Below are positions 1 to 25,515 of a DNA stretch of 64,000 nucleotides, in pieces. The stretch is from Dysidea avara. Its lineage: Eukaryota; Porifera; Demospongiae; Dictyoceratida; Dysideidae. Below the pieces are notes generated by a model. That model was not told the DNA's origin. It did no database searches and saw nothing but the letters and a program-made list of their open reading frames with translations. The stretch lies in assembly GCF_963678975.1 (NCBI RefSeq), contig NC_089274.1, positions 50,104,900 through 50,168,899 of the forward strand, written 5' to 3'. Positions within the stretch are counted from its first letter, which is position 1, and the number at the start of each line of letters is the position of its first letter. The position numbers were made by a program, and so were the translations under genes.

Positions 1-444
1 GGTAGCCGTGATGTCACACGGTGATATCGTTGGGCACGTTCGTTCCGTGAACAATTTCACACTTGGTACTTCATCTAGCATCGAGATAGCATATTTTGTG
101 AGGTCACTGGGAATCCTCAGTACTAAATAAACCTTCGTCAACTAGTACTCCAAGTGCTGAAAAATTAATGCGCTTATAATAGAAACTTTCTTTCCGCTTG
201 CCGAAATTTAGAGCACATTGTGTTCAAAGCACGGGGAGTGCCGAATATTTAGAGATGCCGAAATTTTAGGGAATCTACGGTAACTACCATTGTTCATCTC
301 TTGTTTCACTACTTTTTATCGCTTGGATTCCTACTTCATTTTTAAATTTAATATACTAGTTTTTTATATTAACTAGAGTATTTTTGATTTCATCAGTAAT
401 TTTGAATTTATTACATGCCATTTCTTTTTACAGGATAACTTGTA

Positions 445-1020
445 TGTAGCTGATCTCCACTGAGTGACTTGAAATGAACTCTCTACGTGATGACATAAAA
501 TGTAGCTGAACTCTCTACATGATGACTCTACGGGATGATTTGTTTGTAGTTGAACTCTCTAAAGGGTGACTTGTGTCTAGCTGATCTATCTACAGGGTGA
601 TTTGTTTGTAGCTGAACTCTCTATGGGATGATTTGTTTGTAGCTGAACTCTCTACAGGGTGAATTGTGTTTAACTGATCTATCTACAGGGTGACTTGTTT
701 GTAGTTGAATTTTCTACAGGGTAATTTGTTTGTAGCTGAACTCTCTACGGGTGATTTGTTTGTAGCTGATATCTCTACAGGGTGCTTTTTTCCAGCTGAA
801 CTCTCTACATAGTGATCTGTTTTTAGCTGAGCTCTCTATGGGTGACTTGCTTGTAGCTGAACTCTGTACAAGGCGATTTGTTGGTAGCTGAACTCTCTAC
901 AGGGTGATTTGTTTGTGGTTGAACTCTCTACATGGTGATTGGTTCCAAGCTTATCTCCCTACAGGGTCATTTGTAATGGTCTGAATCTCTAGAGCAAATT
1001 ACTAGTAGTTGTACCCTCTA
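445..1020. repeat. Degenerate ~31-bp minisatellite
   Basis: About 17 imperfect copies of a unit read as 'GTAGCTGAACTCTCTAC' followed by 'AGGGTGATTTGTTT'. Copies differ by point changes and small indels, so the array is old. A short piece of the same unit recurs near 46140-46200. No coding frame persists. Confidence 0.8.
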
Positions 1021-1865
1021 CAGGGTGACTGTTCTATTAGAGCAGCAGAATGCTCTATTAGGGTGACTGTTCTATTAGAGTATCTCAATCTCACTTTTGC
1101 TACACGTAGCTGGCTTTCAAATCAAAACTAAGTGTTTTGTACTCCAATTCTTCTGTACTACTGCAAGGACTTTCTATGATAATTATTCCAGCTACATAAC
1201 AATTTTCAGCTCATTGCTCTTAGCGGTTTGCTTGGTAGGCATGAAAACTAATAGTTTATTTATTCACAAAACTCGCTCGCGTAATTGTGACACAGGTTGG
1301 GTTTTGCGTCATATCTCAATGGCCTTTAACTGGATTCCTTTCAAACCACAAAAAGGCACTCCTACGATGGTTACTCCATCTACATAGCAATTTTCAGCTC
1401 ATTCCTTCAAGGGGTTTACCCTGAAAGAAGTTTGATCTTATTTTACACGAATAATTGGTCATATCTCGTGATTCTTTATCGGATTCCCACCAGACTTGGT
1501 ACTGAGATTCGCTTTAATAAGCTCTTTAAGTCATTAGTGTACCAAATTTCAGCTTGATCGGAGTACACGTTTGTATTTTATGACAAATTTTGCAAAGTGT
1601 GCGAAAAGTAGAAGAAAAAATGAAGAAAAAAAACCCGAGACTTTGGCTGCTCGTATCTCAGAAATGGTAGGGACGATTTTCTTCAAATTTTGTATGTAGA
1701 TTCCCCTACCGTGTGGGCACTTCTGTACCAAATTTGCTTCAAATTGGATAAGAGATCACAGAGTTACATATGTGTGAAATCGCGTATTCTTTCTTCCTGT
1801 CAATATACTCACGGTGTGGTGCGACGGATTCTTGGGCTGCATGACACACTGCTGTGTGTCTTGAT

Positions 1866-2097
1866 ATTAATTTAAAAATGAAGTAGGGATTCAAATGATG
1901 AAAAGTAGTGAATCAAGAGATGAATGATGGTATTACAACACAGCTCGGTGGGAAATCCCTACTTTGGCATTGAAAAAAAAAGATTGTTATAACATGCCAA
2001 TGTAGGGATTTTCCCACCGAACTATGCTGTAATACCATCATTCATCTCTTGTTTTACTGTTTTATTACTTGGATCCCTAATTCATTTTTAAATTAAT
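1866..2097. mobile_element. Foldback MITE, family A
   Basis: Two arms of about 95 bp are inverted copies of each other: left near 1866-1967, right near 2000-2097. Both carry 'AGTAGGGATT', 'GATGAATGATGGTATTA' and an AT-rich end. There is no coding capacity. A half copy lies near 280-352 and another full copy at 28600-28785. No transposase family can be assigned from the ends. Confidence 0.75.
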
Positions 2098-2547
2098 AAT
2101 TTTTATACACTAGGTTTGAAATTTCAATAAGGACCGCTGAAAAAGCCATGAAACAAGGATGGGGTGGTAATGTAAACCACAAATCCTTTGACTCTGTCAA
2201 GAAGTCACTAAAATAATGCTTCTTGACTTGAGTCCATAAAATATTATCTTTCTCAAAACACAACAGCTACCCACTTGTCAATGCTACTGTCCACATACAT
2301 AACATCACCTATATGGTACTATGAAACAGTTTATTCTATTACATGTACAGAACCATTCTATTCATCTAATCGTAGAGTCATAAACATACGGATTTGTGGT
2401 TTACATTTCCACCCACGAGATCCCTTCTTGTTTTGCAGCTTTATTAGCAATCTCTTAAATTTCAAATTTTTATTTATCTACTTTGTGTACCCTTTGATAA
2501 ATCCACTATGGATTTGTCTTTGTTTTATATGCAGACTGTTTAGGATA

Positions 2548-2722
2548 CAGTAAAACCCGGCTACGTGTCTCAGGCAATGGTGAAAGTGTTCAGATAAGTG
2601 AACTGCTCAGATAACTAAGCCCATACATTTACATACAGAGCTACTCTAATAGGACAAGCACATGTACTCAAAATACTCAGTCATTTCAGGGTATGGATAA
2701 ACGAGGGTCGGAGGATCTACTG
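2548..2722. mobile_element. Short pogo/Tigger-like MITE
   Basis: A 175-bp segment starts with CAGTAAAACCCGG and ends with ...GGATCTACTG, flanked on both sides by TA. CAGT ends with a TA target-site duplication fit the Tc1/mariner-pogo group. The superfamily is inferred from ends only. Confidence 0.4.
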
Positions 2723-3180
2723 TATTCAAGTATGTACACTTTTACATGTGATATAACAAATTTCAGTTTTGTCTGAAATATGCTTACTGCTTCCATATTA
2801 AGCTGGGGTGGGGGGTGAAGAGATGATCAGAAACACAACAAACATTATGACAGATCAAGAAGACTCTACTTCTTGGTTACCATATCTAGTGGGACGTCTG
2901 TAAACAGGAATTCAAGCACCCAACCCAAAGGATGAATACACATGCCAAAGGTACTCCGGCTACTAACAAAGTTGCTTTGTGAGTAGTACTGGAGTTCATG
3001 GTAGTAGTACTGGAGCTCATGGAATTCGACCCTTATTTTGGACCTCAAGATACTGCGAATGGTGAAGGATTCTTTCTTACAGCAACACTTCAACTATTGT
3101 CTTGCAAAGCAAGAAAAAAAGCTAACACTATCCACTCTCCACAACCCAGTTGCTTAGTTCTCAACAGTTGGATAATTTAC

Positions 3181-3527
3181 TAGTGATGTGCGATATCTGA
3201 TATATATCGATATATCATGACAGTATTTTATATCATGATATGATATAGAATCTTTATATCGTGATATAAGCCTAGGTATAGATTTTAGCTGTAATTAGGG
3301 AAAAATGTACCCAAGATGTCATTGTACACTGTACTTTTTTTGATATAAGAACTTGCAATGTTGTATGCTAGTCATGTACCATGTTGTATTGTACTTCTAG
3401 TACATCACTGCTACAAGTGTCATCAGTGTAAATACACAAGCTGAGTGATGAGTTGTATATAATGATATATATCGTATGTTGTGTGCAATAATCGTGATAG
3501 GAAAATATCCTATATCACACACCACTA
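3181..3527. mobile_element. AT-rich MITE with ATATCGTGATA repeats
   Basis: The ends are inverted: TAGTGATGTGCGATA at the left, TATCACACACCACTA at the right. The interior is rich in ATATCGTGATA-like words. Comparable elements with related interiors lie at 15031-15277 and 39901-40249. Confidence 0.55.
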
Positions 3528-3814
3528 CAATAAACATGGCCGAAATGGATTTTAAGTGTCTCCTGGTAGCCTTACAATCTGGTTTAGAAATTGTTTTCAG
3601 CGATTAAAGGAATGTAAGTTATGCAATGTTTTTGATAGCACTTACTTCGTGCTTACTTCATGTCGACCCTCCTCTGGTACAGAGGTATGGGGAGAGAAGG
3701 AGGTTCTCTATGATAACATTTATAAATTCAAACAAAGACACAGGTGAGAAATATATAATTACTTCCAGTGCAAATGAGTGTATTTGTGTATCATTTATTC
3801 TGCTATCACCACAG

Positions 3815-4447
3815 GTGACCGGATCTGCGAAAACCCGACACAATCGCGCAAGTCTAACTTTACAGTATAAAGCATTGAATACATTGGGTGAAATACTTGC
3901 GTATTATTGAAAAATTCCGCAAATTTTTTGAACGCCTCTTGCTTAGTAAAGGAAGGGACTAAAAAATAAAACCCTGGATATCAGCTTATTTGCCTGTTCA
4001 AGAGGAGTTGGAAAATCTTTGTTTCGTTGCAGTAGACCCAAGGATACGGAAGTTATGAGCATTTGTTTACATCATGTCAAAGCAATTAATTTTTCATGAA
4101 TTTTGCCTTTGTATGCAGTGAAGAAGGGTGAGTAAAGAAAAAACTTACCCAGTAATTGATTCCCCTGTTCAAGGCGAACACGATGGTGAAAATTATAGCT
4201 CCTTACCTCAATCCATTGGTAAGTTACAACTGTTTTTGTAGGCGCCTGTAATTTACTTTCCCTATACTTGATGTACAAATCGATTTTTCTGTTGTTGCTA
4301 CTTTGTAGGATTGTAACTCCTAAAGTTATTGGCATATGAGGCTGAAACTTTGCCAGAGAGTACACTTGACTAAATAGATTATAAATATTTAATAAACAAG
4401 AGTTTGAAAAATGCACGATTGTGTCGGGTTTTTGCAGATCCGGTCAC
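3815..4447. mobile_element. TIR element, ~633 bp
   Basis: Inverted termini of about 33 bp begin GTGACCGGATCTGC and contain AAAACCCGACACAATCG. The left copy starts at 3815 and the right ends at 4447. A 114-codon frame on the minus strand inside it matches nothing I know and is probably chance. The superfamily is not determined. Confidence 0.65.
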
Positions 4448-5164
4448 ATATACTACTACCATTTCCCAATGTCCCAATACATTTACCACTATTATTCAAA
4501 CTTGTTCAGTTCATTGGCTGCATAACAAAGTACCCCCACAATTGCCAATTATGACATCATTTTTGTAATTGCGGATAAGGCTCCTCATAGGAAGAAGGTA
4601 CATTAGTACCTTAAGTATTTAAGAAAGGAGTAGAGGGGTGATAAGCACAAGCTGATTTCCAGCCTTCCTGTATTCATAGTAATGTCATCCTCCCTCCTCC
4701 CAAATAGCAAAATGTCTAATGATTAAGAGCCTGAAGTTACTATTAGAGAGATGAGGTAACAGCCAACAAGACTTTATGAAATTTTATAAACACTTAACAG
4801 TAAGTGTCAACAAGTTGATAGCTGCTGGCATAGAAGACAACTGATATGTGCCATGTACGTAATAGATACTTTTTATATAGCTGTGAAGTCGTGTATTGTG
4901 TCAAAAGACTCTTATCAATTACCTTCAGGCCTTTAGTCAGATCGACAGCCATTAGGATGGCCACTGGAGGGGGTGTAAGGATTACAAAGTTAATGATCCA
5001 GATGATTACATTATTATCTGCTAATACAATAACTATGTGTAGCCAGGAGGTGTACCCCCCCTTACAGGAAATAATTATGAGATTGGACCTGCTAATAGAG
5101 GGTACATCAAACACAACCACTTTTAGGACTGCAAAACCTTGAGTTTCTCAAGTGGGGAAGCAGC

Positions 5165-5370
5165 TAACTACACACACACACACTCTCCACTTCAGAACAC
5201 ACTATAATAGTCAACATGATACAACACAATGAACACGTGCATACGTACATGTACACACACTACACTACACGCCACACACACACACACAACACGTACATAC
5301 CACACACACACAACACGCATGTATGCACACACTACACACACGTGTGTATATACACACACACACATGATGA
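5165..5370. repeat. CA-rich microsatellite
   Basis: Runs of CA with short interruptions. They lie directly after the last recognised CLEC16A donor site (5375), that is, inside the next intron of that gene on the minus strand. Confidence 0.8.
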
Positions 5371-5375
5371 CGTAC

Positions 5376-6154
5376 CTTTATACACATTCAGTGTCAAAGT
5401 ACGGACTGCAATACGGACCATGCTCTCATGATGATTAAAAAACTTTATGGCTTCAGTATAAAGGGGGAAATCCCTTAAATGCTATTATAGTAGAGCAGTG
5501 AAGGCATGCCCCTTCTCTTCCCCTCACTCACCTCATTATAGAAGAAGTGTATGGTATGGCTGTTCAACTTGAAGGAGAGTGTCTTGAGGAATGAGATATA
5601 ATAAGCCAATATCTCTTCATCGGAGAAGTCAAACTTGTGGACAATTATGGAGTTAATGTGGTTATTTGACAAGAGGTAATCTATGAGGGGTGTGGTTACT
5701 ATAGCTGTCATTGCACACTATATACTTACATAGCGACGTCTCGTTTCTAATGTTTTCATACAGGATATTGAGTGTTTGCAGCAACTGGACGCAGACAAAT
5801 TTGCCACATCTTTGTGATAATATACGCAGGAAGAAACTTTGCATGTTCTTCTCCAGGAAGTAGCTGGCAAAACACTCACATTGTTTACTGGACACATAGA
5901 CAACACTTACTCAAATACAGACGTATCATTCTGGTCTCCCCATATCAATATTTCTGCTATTGAACGAAACGTCTCCACTATCATAGGTCTATTTACTTCA
6001 GTGACCTGATTGGTTCGCGACAATACCGTATAATGGTACCTACATCACGTGTGCAATGACAGTTCATCTCGTTTAGTTTATCTCACTTTAACTGCTCGAG
6101 TGACGGAGCCTTCTTCTTGGGCCGCCATTGTTCCTGTAGCCAACTCTTCCACAT
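5376..6154 (-). CDS. CLEC16A: CLEC16A (Ema/GOP-1) N-terminal exons, partial
   Basis: CLEC16A is a conserved membrane-associated protein of late endosomes that acts in endolysosomal traffic and mitophagy. Exons on the minus strand are 6154-6087, 6039-5911, 5863-5730, 5680-5532 and 5481-5376, with introns of about 47-51 bp and all phases matching. The protein starts [10 protein letters not shown] and continues through the FPL domain. Recognisable blocks are [52 protein letters not shown] and [10 protein letters not shown], all close to the human protein. The start is the only ATG placed where the family begins. The last exon ends in a GTACGT donor in phase 1, but no following CLEC16A exon was found in the remaining 5.3 kb. 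Either a very long intron runs off the window or the gene is truncated. Confidence 0.93.
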
Positions 6155-6251
6155 CTCGTTGAAGACCTAGTGGGCAGTGGGCACTATTTAAGGATAAGAA
6201 TTAATTAATGTCATAATTACACAGCGACGGATAAAATAATACGGTGCGCCA
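6155..6251. promoter_or_regulatory. Shared CLEC16A/SMURF promoter
   Basis: The 97 bp between the two divergent start codons must hold both 5' leaders and core promoters unless there are distal untranslated exons. It contains a TATTTAAGG word and AT-rich sequence. No TATA box was assigned to either side with confidence. Confidence 0.7.
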
Positions 6252-19253
<13,002 letters not shown>

Positions 19254-19287
19254 TATTTTGTATTGTAATGATAAAATAATAATTATA

Positions 19288-22081
19288 TTATAGACCTGGC
19301 AGTGGAACACGATTGTCTCTAGCCCACTTTTTAATTGCCATAATGATGAACTCAGCTTGTGAGTTAGCTGTGTTCCTTAATATCTGCATTACCTCCTTAA
19401 GGCTCTCCCTGTAATGGATCACATGATCTACAAGCAAAAGATCATGTGATGCTACTCACTTGGGTTCATGTCCGGCAATGACTAGTTGAAACACACCCAC
19501 ACATGCCCCTCGTTTACCCTCCCAATATTCAGGGTTAGGATCTAGTCTTTCCAATATGTCAAATGCTCTAGCTGCGTAATAGAATTGACCCATCTTATAG
19601 CAATCATTGGCTATCAAATTGAGAAGTGAAAATGAGTCAGCTGAAGTGTCCATCTTGAGGTAGAGCTCCCAGGCATGTTGAGGTTTACGATTCATGATAT
19701 CTAGTATAACCAGTAATATCTGAATAGTGGCCACATGTGGCTTACTTACAGCATCTGGCTAGCCAGCTGATATACACATAATCAGTCTTGACTTTATCAG
19801 AACTGATAAGCAGAAACATCTAAAGGGGGAGGGGCTGGTGGTGGTGTACTGCAGAATAACTGGACCAACCTCTTCAGCTTCCTGGAAATTGCCTGTGACA
19901 GCTTTGGCTTGGGCATAGTTGAAATTGAAGTTGTCATCATTGAAGAAATAGCTCTATAATATGAAGTTGCAATAAGCCTTGATGGCAGTGATACCAACAC
20001 ATGCTATAGTCTAATGAACTATTTGGTGAAATCTCTCCAAATTATGGATCCACAATAAAAAACTTCAAATAAGGACATGGTTAGGTCTCTACGCTTTCAC
20101 CTCTAAAGAGGACAACCTCTGTTGGTCCCAAAGTGTCCATTAGGCCAAACCAAAGATTTTCTAAAATGAAGTAGGTGGGAGGCTATTTTTCATAATTCGT
20201 TATAACACTATGCTTATACAATACACATCTGCTTAATTGTGACACTTCCATTAACTATTGTGGTGATACCTTCACAGAGTTCAGATAGATGAGGACATCT
20301 TCAAATTGTTTTAGTAGGAAGAAACAAGAAGCCATACATTGTCGTCCAGGAATAGTGTCTATATACATGACATAGACTTAATGCAGTTGTCATGGTTACT
20401 AACCGCACTCAGCTCCTGAGCTACCAACTAACTGATAATACTGTTGAGCTAGTTTGAGATTATCTCTCTAATAGGGTTAGGGTAGTAACACAATAATATA
20501 ATAACAGCTTACTGAGTTCCTCTCTTGTCCAATGACTGCATTAGCTATAGCTTTAAGGATATACTCTTGAGCTGATGTTGGCTCTACATCTTTAATCAGT
20601 TCATAAGCCACTTCATTATCCCCTGTAGCATGTATGTCATACCAGCTGACTAGTAGGGATTACCCCTCACCTTGCCTCAGGTAATAAATCACCTGTTATG
20701 AAAACATTACCCCAGTGTTTAGTATATTATTACTGTACTTACTAAGTTTAGCCGAGCTTCAGGAATTATGTCTAGTAGTCGAGGGAGCACTTGTAAGGCT
20801 CCTTCACCATTTGAGAAGATCACCTGATTCAAGTAACATGCTACTTTGCATTGTGATTGGTTATAATACCTTGTTGTGCTGTAGGAGGTCATGTGCAAAA
20901 TGGAACGAGCTAGAACAGGTATCCTGCAGCACTTTGAGCTCCGCCTACCAGTGATCATGTGATCATCATGACATCATGAATGATTGGTTACCTCAGCAGC
21001 CTTGCCGTTATACAGCTTGTAATAGTTACAAGCTTTTAAGTTGATAGCTATCACACTGTCTGGGTTGTGTTGTACATAACCTGATAACACCTCCTGCATA
21101 ATAAAGGGGTGTGGCTAGCTGCAGAGGAGCTGCAGGCTCACCTGAGACACATCATAATAGTCTAGCTTGTGATAGCACATGGCCAGGTAGACATTTAGTG
21201 CTAACAAGTCCCTATAATAATTCAAACACTCACCACTAGCCACACCTCATTAATATATCACCTGTTCTCCAGTAATAGTTTACGGTAAATATCAATGGCT
21301 TCTTGATAGTGAGTACGTAGATAATGAATAGCAGCTAAGCTCAGCTAGATGTTGGTGGTATACATGATGGGTTGAGTAGAACTTAATAATCACCTGATCC
21401 TCTAATATATTCTGTAGCTGATGGTGATATCCCATGAGACGTTTCTCATCATTAAACTATATTGATAACTGTACTATTAACTGAATTACATTGGTCAATA
21501 CCTTATGTGCTAAGTGGAACTGTAACCTGTTCTGAAGGTGACTGGGTGGAGCTGTGACCATCATGTGAACACTATCACCATAGCAACACATTTTACCTTT
21601 TTGTGCTGTCTGGTCAGCTTCTTGATACATACCCAACATGAAGTAGCAACAAGCTAGGTTGATCCATACTTCTGCACTGCAAGACTCACTCTTTGTCAAC
21701 CGTTCATACTCCTATAACAGAATAGATTATGTCGCCTTTGTGTTATATATATTTGCCTCTCTAGCTCGCTGGTATTCTCCCAAATGGAAGGCACAATAAG
21801 CTATCCACTGACCAGCTACTTCTGGCGCCTTGCCGCTGTTACACTGAAACTGCAGTAGTAGCTGATTTTAATGAGCTTAGCGCATCACCCTACTTACCTC
21901 TAACAGGGTAATGGCGCCTGTGTAGTCACGACCTTGCAGAAATTCGTCTAGTTTCGGAACTTTCTTTTTCTTCTTTTCTTTGTTTGGCAATGCCTCGTTG
22001 CCACTAGCAGGTTTGGCCCTGGACAGAATCTAAACAGAACGCCATAACACTAGCAAATAACATACTTCTAGTTCTCACCAT
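19288..22081 (-). CDS. IFT56: Intraflagellar transport protein 56 (TTC26)
   Basis: IFT56 is a TPR subunit of the IFT-B train that carries cargo into cilia. There are 19 coding exons: 22081-22079 (ATG only), 22029-21898, 21849-21757, 21711-21597, 21551-21502, 21456-21394, 21344-21262, 21211-21142, 21093-20992, 20944-20870, 20823-20743, 20692-20671, 20622-20513, 20467-20404, 20358-20270, 19953-19870, 19819-19750, 19700-19460 and 19408-19288. They give 555 aa, against 554 in human. Diagnostic blocks are MILSRAKP, the lysine-rich [93 protein letters not shown] and [17 protein letters not shown]. Intron 3 (21756-21712) begins GC rather than GT. The gene converges on SMURF and diverges from the NHR gene. 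Confidence 0.97.
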
Positions 22082-22202
22082 TTGTTTTTGTTGTTTAATA
22101 ACGTTGCCAAGAGGCGGTGATTCTATTTAATGTCCACTATGGATCAGCATGATATATATTATCCTTAGATGGTGAAATGTTCCTAACTGGCTACACAGGA
22201 AA
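22082..22202. promoter_or_regulatory. Shared IFT56/NHR promoter with X-box-like site
   Basis: The divergent start codons are 121 bp apart. At 22103-22115 the minus strand reads GCCTCTTGGCAAC, which fits the RFX X-box consensus (RYYNYY, 1-3 nt, RRNRAC) with a 1-nt spacer, about 22 bp upstream of the IFT56 ATG. RFX control of IFT genes is known in animals. Function here is inferred. Confidence 0.5.
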
Positions 22203-22796
22203 ATGTTTAACCATTGTGAAGGATCAGATTTTCAGTTAGGGGAAGTAGTTACGTTTGGCTATTCTAAAGTGTGCGCATCACAGATGGAAGTTACTGATGA
22301 CGGATTATCTGCCAACAAAAAGGACCCCGCTCAATTTTACGCGCATGGCGTAGTGTATGGTGACAAGCCACTTAAAGGTGTTGCGGAATTTGAAGTGGAG
22401 ATAATTCGTTATGGTAGCGGATGGTCGGGAACTGTTAAACTAGGAGTAGTGAAAATTGCTGAGGATAAGGAGATGACAGTTAATGACGTACCCAGGTATT
22501 CTCCAGACGCACCAGGGTACTGTGTATGGTGTGCAGATAAGTTGCACAATAACTTGAATAATGGACCAGTAGAAACACCGTATGGTGGCCACAATCTTGA
22601 CAGCTTAAGAGAAGGCAGTCGGGTTGGCTTAAGACTAGAAAGAAATGGAGATTTGTCATTCCTAGTAGATGGATTATCACAAGGGATAGCCTGTAGAAAT
22701 ATTGCAAGTAAAGGTCACAAATTATTTGTGGTTGTAGATCATTACGCTAATTGTATTGAGACCAGGATCACAAGATCTGGTAAGTGTATCAGCTAG
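22203..22796 (+). CDS. Neuralized-homology-repeat (NHR) protein
   Basis: NHR domains of Neuralized and NEURL proteins bind protein partners, often in ubiquitin ligase complexes. The single open exon encodes 197 aa starting MFNHCEGSDF. Residues about 20-190 form one NHR domain: AHGVVYGDKPL, WSGTVKLGVV, then SRVGLRLERNGDLSFLVDG, GIACRNI and LFVVVDHYANC. No RING or SOCS box is present. A good donor (G|GTAAGTG) lies at 22779/22780, so the last residues (KCIS) may come from intron read-through and real 3' exons may exist. I could not identify any in the following 8 kb. The preceding ATG at 22171 hits a stop at once, so 22203 is the preferred start. Confidence 0.8.
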   Translation: MFNHCEGSDFQLGEVVTFGYSKVCASQMEVTDDGLSANKKDPAQFYAHGVVYGDKPLKGVAEFEVEIIRYGSGWSGTVKLGVVKIAEDKEMTVNDVPRYSPDAPGYCVWCADKLHNNLNNGPVETPYGGHNLDSLREGSRVGLRLERNGDLSFLVDGLSQGIACRNIASKGHKLFVVVDHYANCIETRITRSGKCIS

Positions 22797-23406
22797 CTAG
22801 ATATAGTAGACACCCCTTGCTGGATTGTAACAAGTGCTCATCATTATCATTATGTTTCTTGGCCATTTTGAAATTTGAATCCTCAGATTTCCATTCCAAT
22901 ATCATAAATGTGGCATATTCCAGTCAGGAATTATGACACAACTTTGTTCCATTAAGGAAATCTAATGTTTTGACATATGTATACTTATTTGACTCTTACA
23001 GTATTCTTTCTGGCCTAATATGCCAATACTTCTTCTCTCACACATAATGCGTTATAGACACAAAACACATTGCAATTCAATAGCTTCATATTAATTTAGC
23101 TATTTAGAAAATATATAGCTATTTAGAAAATTTACATAATATTTCCTTTGGCGTCTGAGGTTACTAAATCCAGTAGAAACCAAAATGTCCTTACCGTTAG
23201 CTTACTTTCTGGACAAGACAGACATTAGCATTCAGCTGGACAAGACAAGCATCTTTCTAGCACTACTTGATACTGGCACTAGAGCCTGCATGCAACGTTT
23301 ATGAATGTCAAGCCAGTGCAGTGGCATTGACATGATCAACTTGACTTAAGGATAAAACCTGCACAGCTGGCCACTCTTTCTTATCCTAGGATATTTTCTA
23401 AATAAC

Positions 23407-23566
23407 TTAGAATGGTTGGTTTCTATGCTATTAGAGCCCCTCAGACGATGTGGGCTTGGCTGCCCACAATTAATTACCTAGGCCTGCAGCCTCAGTATTA
23501 AGGTTGTGGGTAGCCTCACCCACATCGTCCTCTAAATAGTGTAGAAACCTTGACGACCCATTCTAA
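23407..23566. mobile_element. Foldback MITE, 160 bp
   Basis: Imperfect inverted arms share TTAGAATGG, GGTTTCTA, ATTAGAG, GACGATGTGGG and GCCCACAA. The arms nearly meet at 23470-23500. No coding capacity. Confidence 0.65.
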
Positions 23567-24418
23567 CTAATACATAGAATTGAAGGGGAACTTTTCTTAC
23601 TTTGAAAAGGCATCACTAAGCAAAATACATATCAGGACACCTTGATAATCAGGACACTTGTCTATTGTATTAGATTAGTGTACACACATTAAACCTCAGG
23701 ACACCTCACTATTAAGAACACCTTGATAATCATAACAAATGTTATAAAGCTGAAATGCTGTCTGACTGTCCGTCACACTACATACTCACTAGTGTGAGCA
23801 TTTTGATTTAATTTTATGCTTGAAGTGAAGCACTCATTGTCCGGCTACTTTGGGATTCTTTATGTAACCTTCATATTTTCGTTCCTGCATTGAAGGCCAT
23901 GATGTAGGGAAGAGCTACAGCCAGTGCGACAGACAAGGGTGTATTTTACAGGAACCCTGCTTTTGTGCATCTATTTCTTAATAGTGCCTGAACGTAAATC
24001 AACCATATTCACTTGCTCGGGGTAGGGCACCTCCTGTTTCAAATTCGAGATCACTGAGATATGCACCTTCTTTTTGAAAAATTGCAGTAACTTTTGCTTC
24101 AATGTACTTAAAATTTGGGGACAGATAATGCAGCACATTTACAGATCAGGTTAATAACAAGCGAGGGAGCTGGTGTGCTATTTTGAAAGCAATTTGTTGT
24201 CACACATCCAGTGGATGGAATAACATGGAAATTGGTCTGCACATGAAGTAATTATCGTAGTCGTGTGTAAGTACTGAGAGTATCATTTATGGAGAAATAA
24301 ATCAAAAACCAAACATGTGAATCGAGATACTCTAATAGAACAGTCACCGAGAAGTACATGTATAAAAATGTGACAAAAATTTAAGGACCTCTACGCTCCA
24401 CCACTGCAGTCAGTTGAT

Positions 24419-24543
24419 AAAAGTTCTAGTTTACTACACCAGAATAGTTCTAGTTTACTACACCAGAATAGTTCTAGTTTACTACACCAGAATAGTTCTA
24501 GTTTACTACACCAGAATAGTTCTAGTTTACTGCACCAGAATAG
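24419..24543. repeat. 24-bp tandem repeat, 5 copies
   Basis: The unit is AGTTCTAGTTTACTACACCA plus GAAT, five copies, with one T-to-G change in the last. Because 24 is a multiple of three, repeated frames appear on both strands; none looks like a gene. Confidence 0.95.
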
Positions 24544-25515
24544 TAAATTTTGTAGTGGAATTCTACAACATTCATTGTGTTGCATTAGAAGTGCTCAGAA
24601 AAAAAGTGTGCTCTATTAGAGTACCACAAAAACATTAACACAATAATTAGTAAGCATATAATGTGACAGACAGTCATACTCTAATTGTTATCACACCTTC
24701 CAGCTAAACCCCTAGTTGCACATGTTGGTATACTATCAAGGTACAAACCATGCAATGAGTTAAGGGAAAACCCAACATATCAAGACTCACAGTCATGTGG
24801 CTAAAAAGCACACACCCCCAATAAACAAGTGTGACCACAATGGTTGTCACATGTTTAATTAAACACCTCAGCTCACAGACCTACAACAAGCTTTCATCTT
24901 TGTATCCATACTACCTCTCTTATTATTAACTCTTGATACTACTTATTCACTGATGCATATAGTAAAAGACAAATCAGTGCCAAGGAATTTGGTTGAATGA
25001 ATGCTGTCATGCACACCTGATTTGTTTGTATGATTTTGCACTTCATTCCTTTTATTTATGCTGCAAAGTGCTAGTATAAGCAGTAACTAGGGGTGGATTA
25101 TGCCAACTACATAAACAGTTACTTTAAATTTGTACTACTAGCTGAGCAATGTGGCATGTAAGGAGTTATATAATCTTGACGATGATATTGGGAACTGTGT
25201 TGTACAGAATTATTGTGATGTTTCAGCATTTAACATCCCATAACACTGGTATCATATGTATACATATCAAGCAGCATGTCCCTGTACTTTGTCTAATGTA
25301 TTTTCAGTTGTGGACTCCAGATTGTAGTGGTTTACCTTATACCAACTAAGGTAAGTTATTTATCTCAACAAAGCTTGGCTTTACAAGTAATTATCTTATT
25401 TCATCTATATAGATCTGAAGTTATCCTATTTCTATATAAGGTGTGAAACACTCATAGCAAAATAATTAGCCACCCACCATAATGTTATTCGCATGATGTC
25501 ACCGACAGACTGTAG

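Noticed and set aside
4072-4416. 114-codon minus-strand frame
   Set aside because: It lies wholly inside the 3815-4447 TIR element and shows no domain.
4794-5128. Minus-strand frame (VVFDVPSISRSNLIIIS...) as the next CLEC16A exon
   Set aside because: A CAG acceptor in the right phase exists at 5130-5129, but the translation does not match the conserved region that should follow.
22780-25349. A further exon of the NHR gene (for example at 25309)
   Set aside because: An acceptor-like CAG exists but the frame hits a stop after five residues and nothing supports the join.
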